Assembly (NCBI GenBank): GCA_900556455.1
Contig: USOV01000022.1
Span: 1 to 14,278, forward strand
Length of the DNA stretch: 14,278 bases
Direction of reading: 5' to 3'
From: an uncultured Clostridium sp.
Lineage (GTDB): Bacteria; Bacillota; Clostridia; TANB77; CAG-508
Shown: in pieces, positions 13,658 to 14,278 of the stretch
Position numbering within the stretch: the stretch's first letter is position 1
Layout: the number at the start of each line of letters is the position of its first letter
Program-made: the position numbers and the translations under genes
The notes under the pieces: generated by a model
Told to the model about the DNA's origin: nothing
The model's database searches: none
The model's input: the letters and a program-made list of their open reading frames with translations, nothing else

Positions 13658-13758
13658 TTATAAAAGATTAAATTTGACAGTCCTTTGAGACGGGGGAAGA
13701 CCCGCGTACGCCTTGGAGAATTTAATTTTTTAGGAAATCATACAAAAGGTAGGCTGAC
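13639..13758. ncRNA. Candidate structured RNA element upstream of radC
   Basis: Three nested complementary pairs: GTCAGCC (13639-13645) with GGCTGAC (13752-13758), TTTTGTAT (13647-13654) with ATACAAAA (13740-13747), and ATTAAATT (13667-13674) with AATTTAAT (13719-13726). They enclose a 44-base core (13675-13718) at about 61% G+C, which can form a further hairpin (GGG around a GAAGA loop with CCC on the plus strand). There is no credible ORF. I do not recognise a known riboswitch or RNA family in it. The strand is undecided: minus would make it a radC leader, plus a free small RNA. Confidence 0.5.
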
Positions 13759-13771
13759 CATTATCAATTTA

Positions 13772-14029
13772 CTATATCTTTCTATATATAAATATAGCAA
13801 GTGCCATTCCTATTATGCTTGCAATATTTATTTTAAACATTAATCCAAATGTTACTTTTATAACACTTAAATCTAATTCAATAGGTGATGATATTCCAAA
13901 GCTTTCTCCATAAGATAGCCACCATAGCCAGTCCACCTTTGAAGCTATTTCTCCAAGTAATCCACCTATTACTAATCCTGATAGTAAAAATATCATTAAA
14001 ATCCATATATTTTTTTCTCTTGTTGCCAT
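13772..14029 (-). CDS. DUF4321 family small membrane protein
   Basis: An 85-residue protein with two hydrophobic helices (about 8-26 and 64-82) and a middle segment VDWLWWLSYGESFGISSPIELDLSVIKVTFGLMFKINIASIIG. This matches the pattern of DUF4321 proteins of Clostridia: short, two-helix, with a SYGxSFG...DL...TFG....IN.ASIIG motif. The function of the family is unknown. It is found near radC/mreB genes in this class of bacteria as far as I recall, so a link to the wall machinery is possible but unproven. Its start is firm: AGGAGG lies 8 bases before the ATG, with a consensus promoter upstream. No clear terminator follows; the structured element lies directly downstream. Confidence 0.82.
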   Translation of the reverse strand: MATREKNIWILMIFLLSGLVIGGLLGEIASKVDWLWWLSYGESFGISSPIELDLSVIKVTFGLMFKINIASIIGMALAIFIYRKI

Positions 14030-14066
14030 TTTTTATTCCTCCTATGTGGTTCAATTTACTCCGTAT

Positions 14067-14095
14067 ATTATATATTGATTTTTACAATTTTTCAA
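14067..14095 (-). promoter_or_regulatory. Promoter of the DUF4321 gene
   Basis: On the minus strand TTGAAA (14090-14095), a 17-bp spacer and a perfect TATAAT (14067-14072). Confidence 0.75.
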
Positions 14096-14193
14096 CCTTT
14101 ATTTAAGTTTTATTTTGTAACCATATTATTTTGTTTTAATAAAATATAATAAATAATTACCAAATTTTTGTCATTTATATTTTTATTGAAAGA

Positions 14194-14202
14194 TGTTATA
14201 AT
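14194..14202 (+). promoter_or_regulatory. Extended -10 promoter of the mecA-like gene
   Basis: TATAAT (14197-14202) preceded by TGT; the -35 (TTTATA at 17 bp) is poor. The Shine-Dalgarno GGAGG (14213-14217) and ATG (14224) follow, giving a leader of about 15 nt. Confidence 0.5.
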
Positions 14203-14223
14203 TATGTTAATTGGAGGCATATT

Positions 14224-14278
14224 ATGCAGATTGAAAAAATTAATGAAAATCAATTAGAGGTTACTCTGAATTTAGAAG
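14224..14278 (+). CDS. mecA: Adaptor protein MecA-like, N-terminus only
   Basis: Only 18 codons are in the window: MQIEKINENQLEVTLNLE. This closely resembles the start of clostridial MecA proteins (M-x-IEKIN-x-N-x-x-x-VTL-x-LEDLEE). MecA delivers substrates to the ClpC/ClpP protease. The ATG has a clean GGAGG 6 bases upstream and an extended -10 promoter. It diverges from the DUF4321 gene across 194 bp. With so little sequence the assignment is provisional. Confidence 0.6.
   Translation, partial: MQIEKINENQLEVTLNLE

Noticed and set aside
9525..13695. Shared words (CCTTGAGAC near ftsH, CCTTTGAGAC in the structured element) as copies of one element
   Set aside because: The match is about 9 bases with a gap and the surroundings differ, so it is within chance expectation.
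13639..13758. GTCAGCC...GGCTGAC pair as the terminal repeats of a miniature transposable element
   Set aside because: No target-site duplication is visible at the flanks, no second copy occurs in the window, and the inner nested pairs fit an RNA fold better. A genome-wide copy search could reopen this.

Overview
The window is about 28-30% G+C. Its gene content (rsmH, an ftsL-like gene, a SpoVD/FtsI-type transpeptidase, radC-mreB-mreC, tilS, ftsH, mraZ, a DUF4321 protein and the start of mecA) points to a low-GC Clostridia-type Firmicute, probably an uncultured one. The SpoVD-like protein suggests, but does not prove, a sporulating lineage. No rRNA, tRNA, CRISPR array or transposase is visible.

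Layout from left to right. Almost everything is on the minus strand, so transcription runs right to left. 1-1771: an ABC exporter pair, a LolD/MacB-like ATPase followed by the N-terminal part of a large FtsX-type permease that leaves the window. 1882-7430: a broken-up dcw (division and cell wall) cluster, mraZ, rsmH, ftsL-like, a NahK-like sugar kinase, and the SpoVD-like PBP with a PASTA domain. A 361-bp gap separates mraZ from rsmH, and terminators flank the kinase. 7606-10593: tilS and ftsH, each with its own promoter. 10652-11024: a single plus-strand gene at 49% G+C with its own promoter, a 5'-terminal hairpin and a strong terminator; its codon use is unlike every neighbour. 11026-13586: radC-mreB-mreC as a tight unit, with no mreD after mreC. 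13639-13758: a nested inverted-repeat element with a 61% G+C core, a candidate structured RNA. 13772-14278: a DUF4321 membrane protein, and the divergent start of a mecA-like gene.

Most of the window serves cell-wall growth and division. MreB/MreC guide lateral wall synthesis, the ftsL-like protein and the transpeptidase belong to the septal machinery, RsmH methylates 16S rRNA, and MraZ represses the cluster through three AAGTGG repeats visible just before its gene. FtsH (membrane proteolysis), TilS (tRNA-Ile lysidine) and MecA (ClpC adaptor) are housekeeping neighbours.

The parts not explained by known genes are the GC-rich one-gene island between tilS and mreC, the structured element upstream of radC, and the array of TCTTTTGT (ACAAAAGA on the transcribed strand) motifs between mraZ and rsmH.
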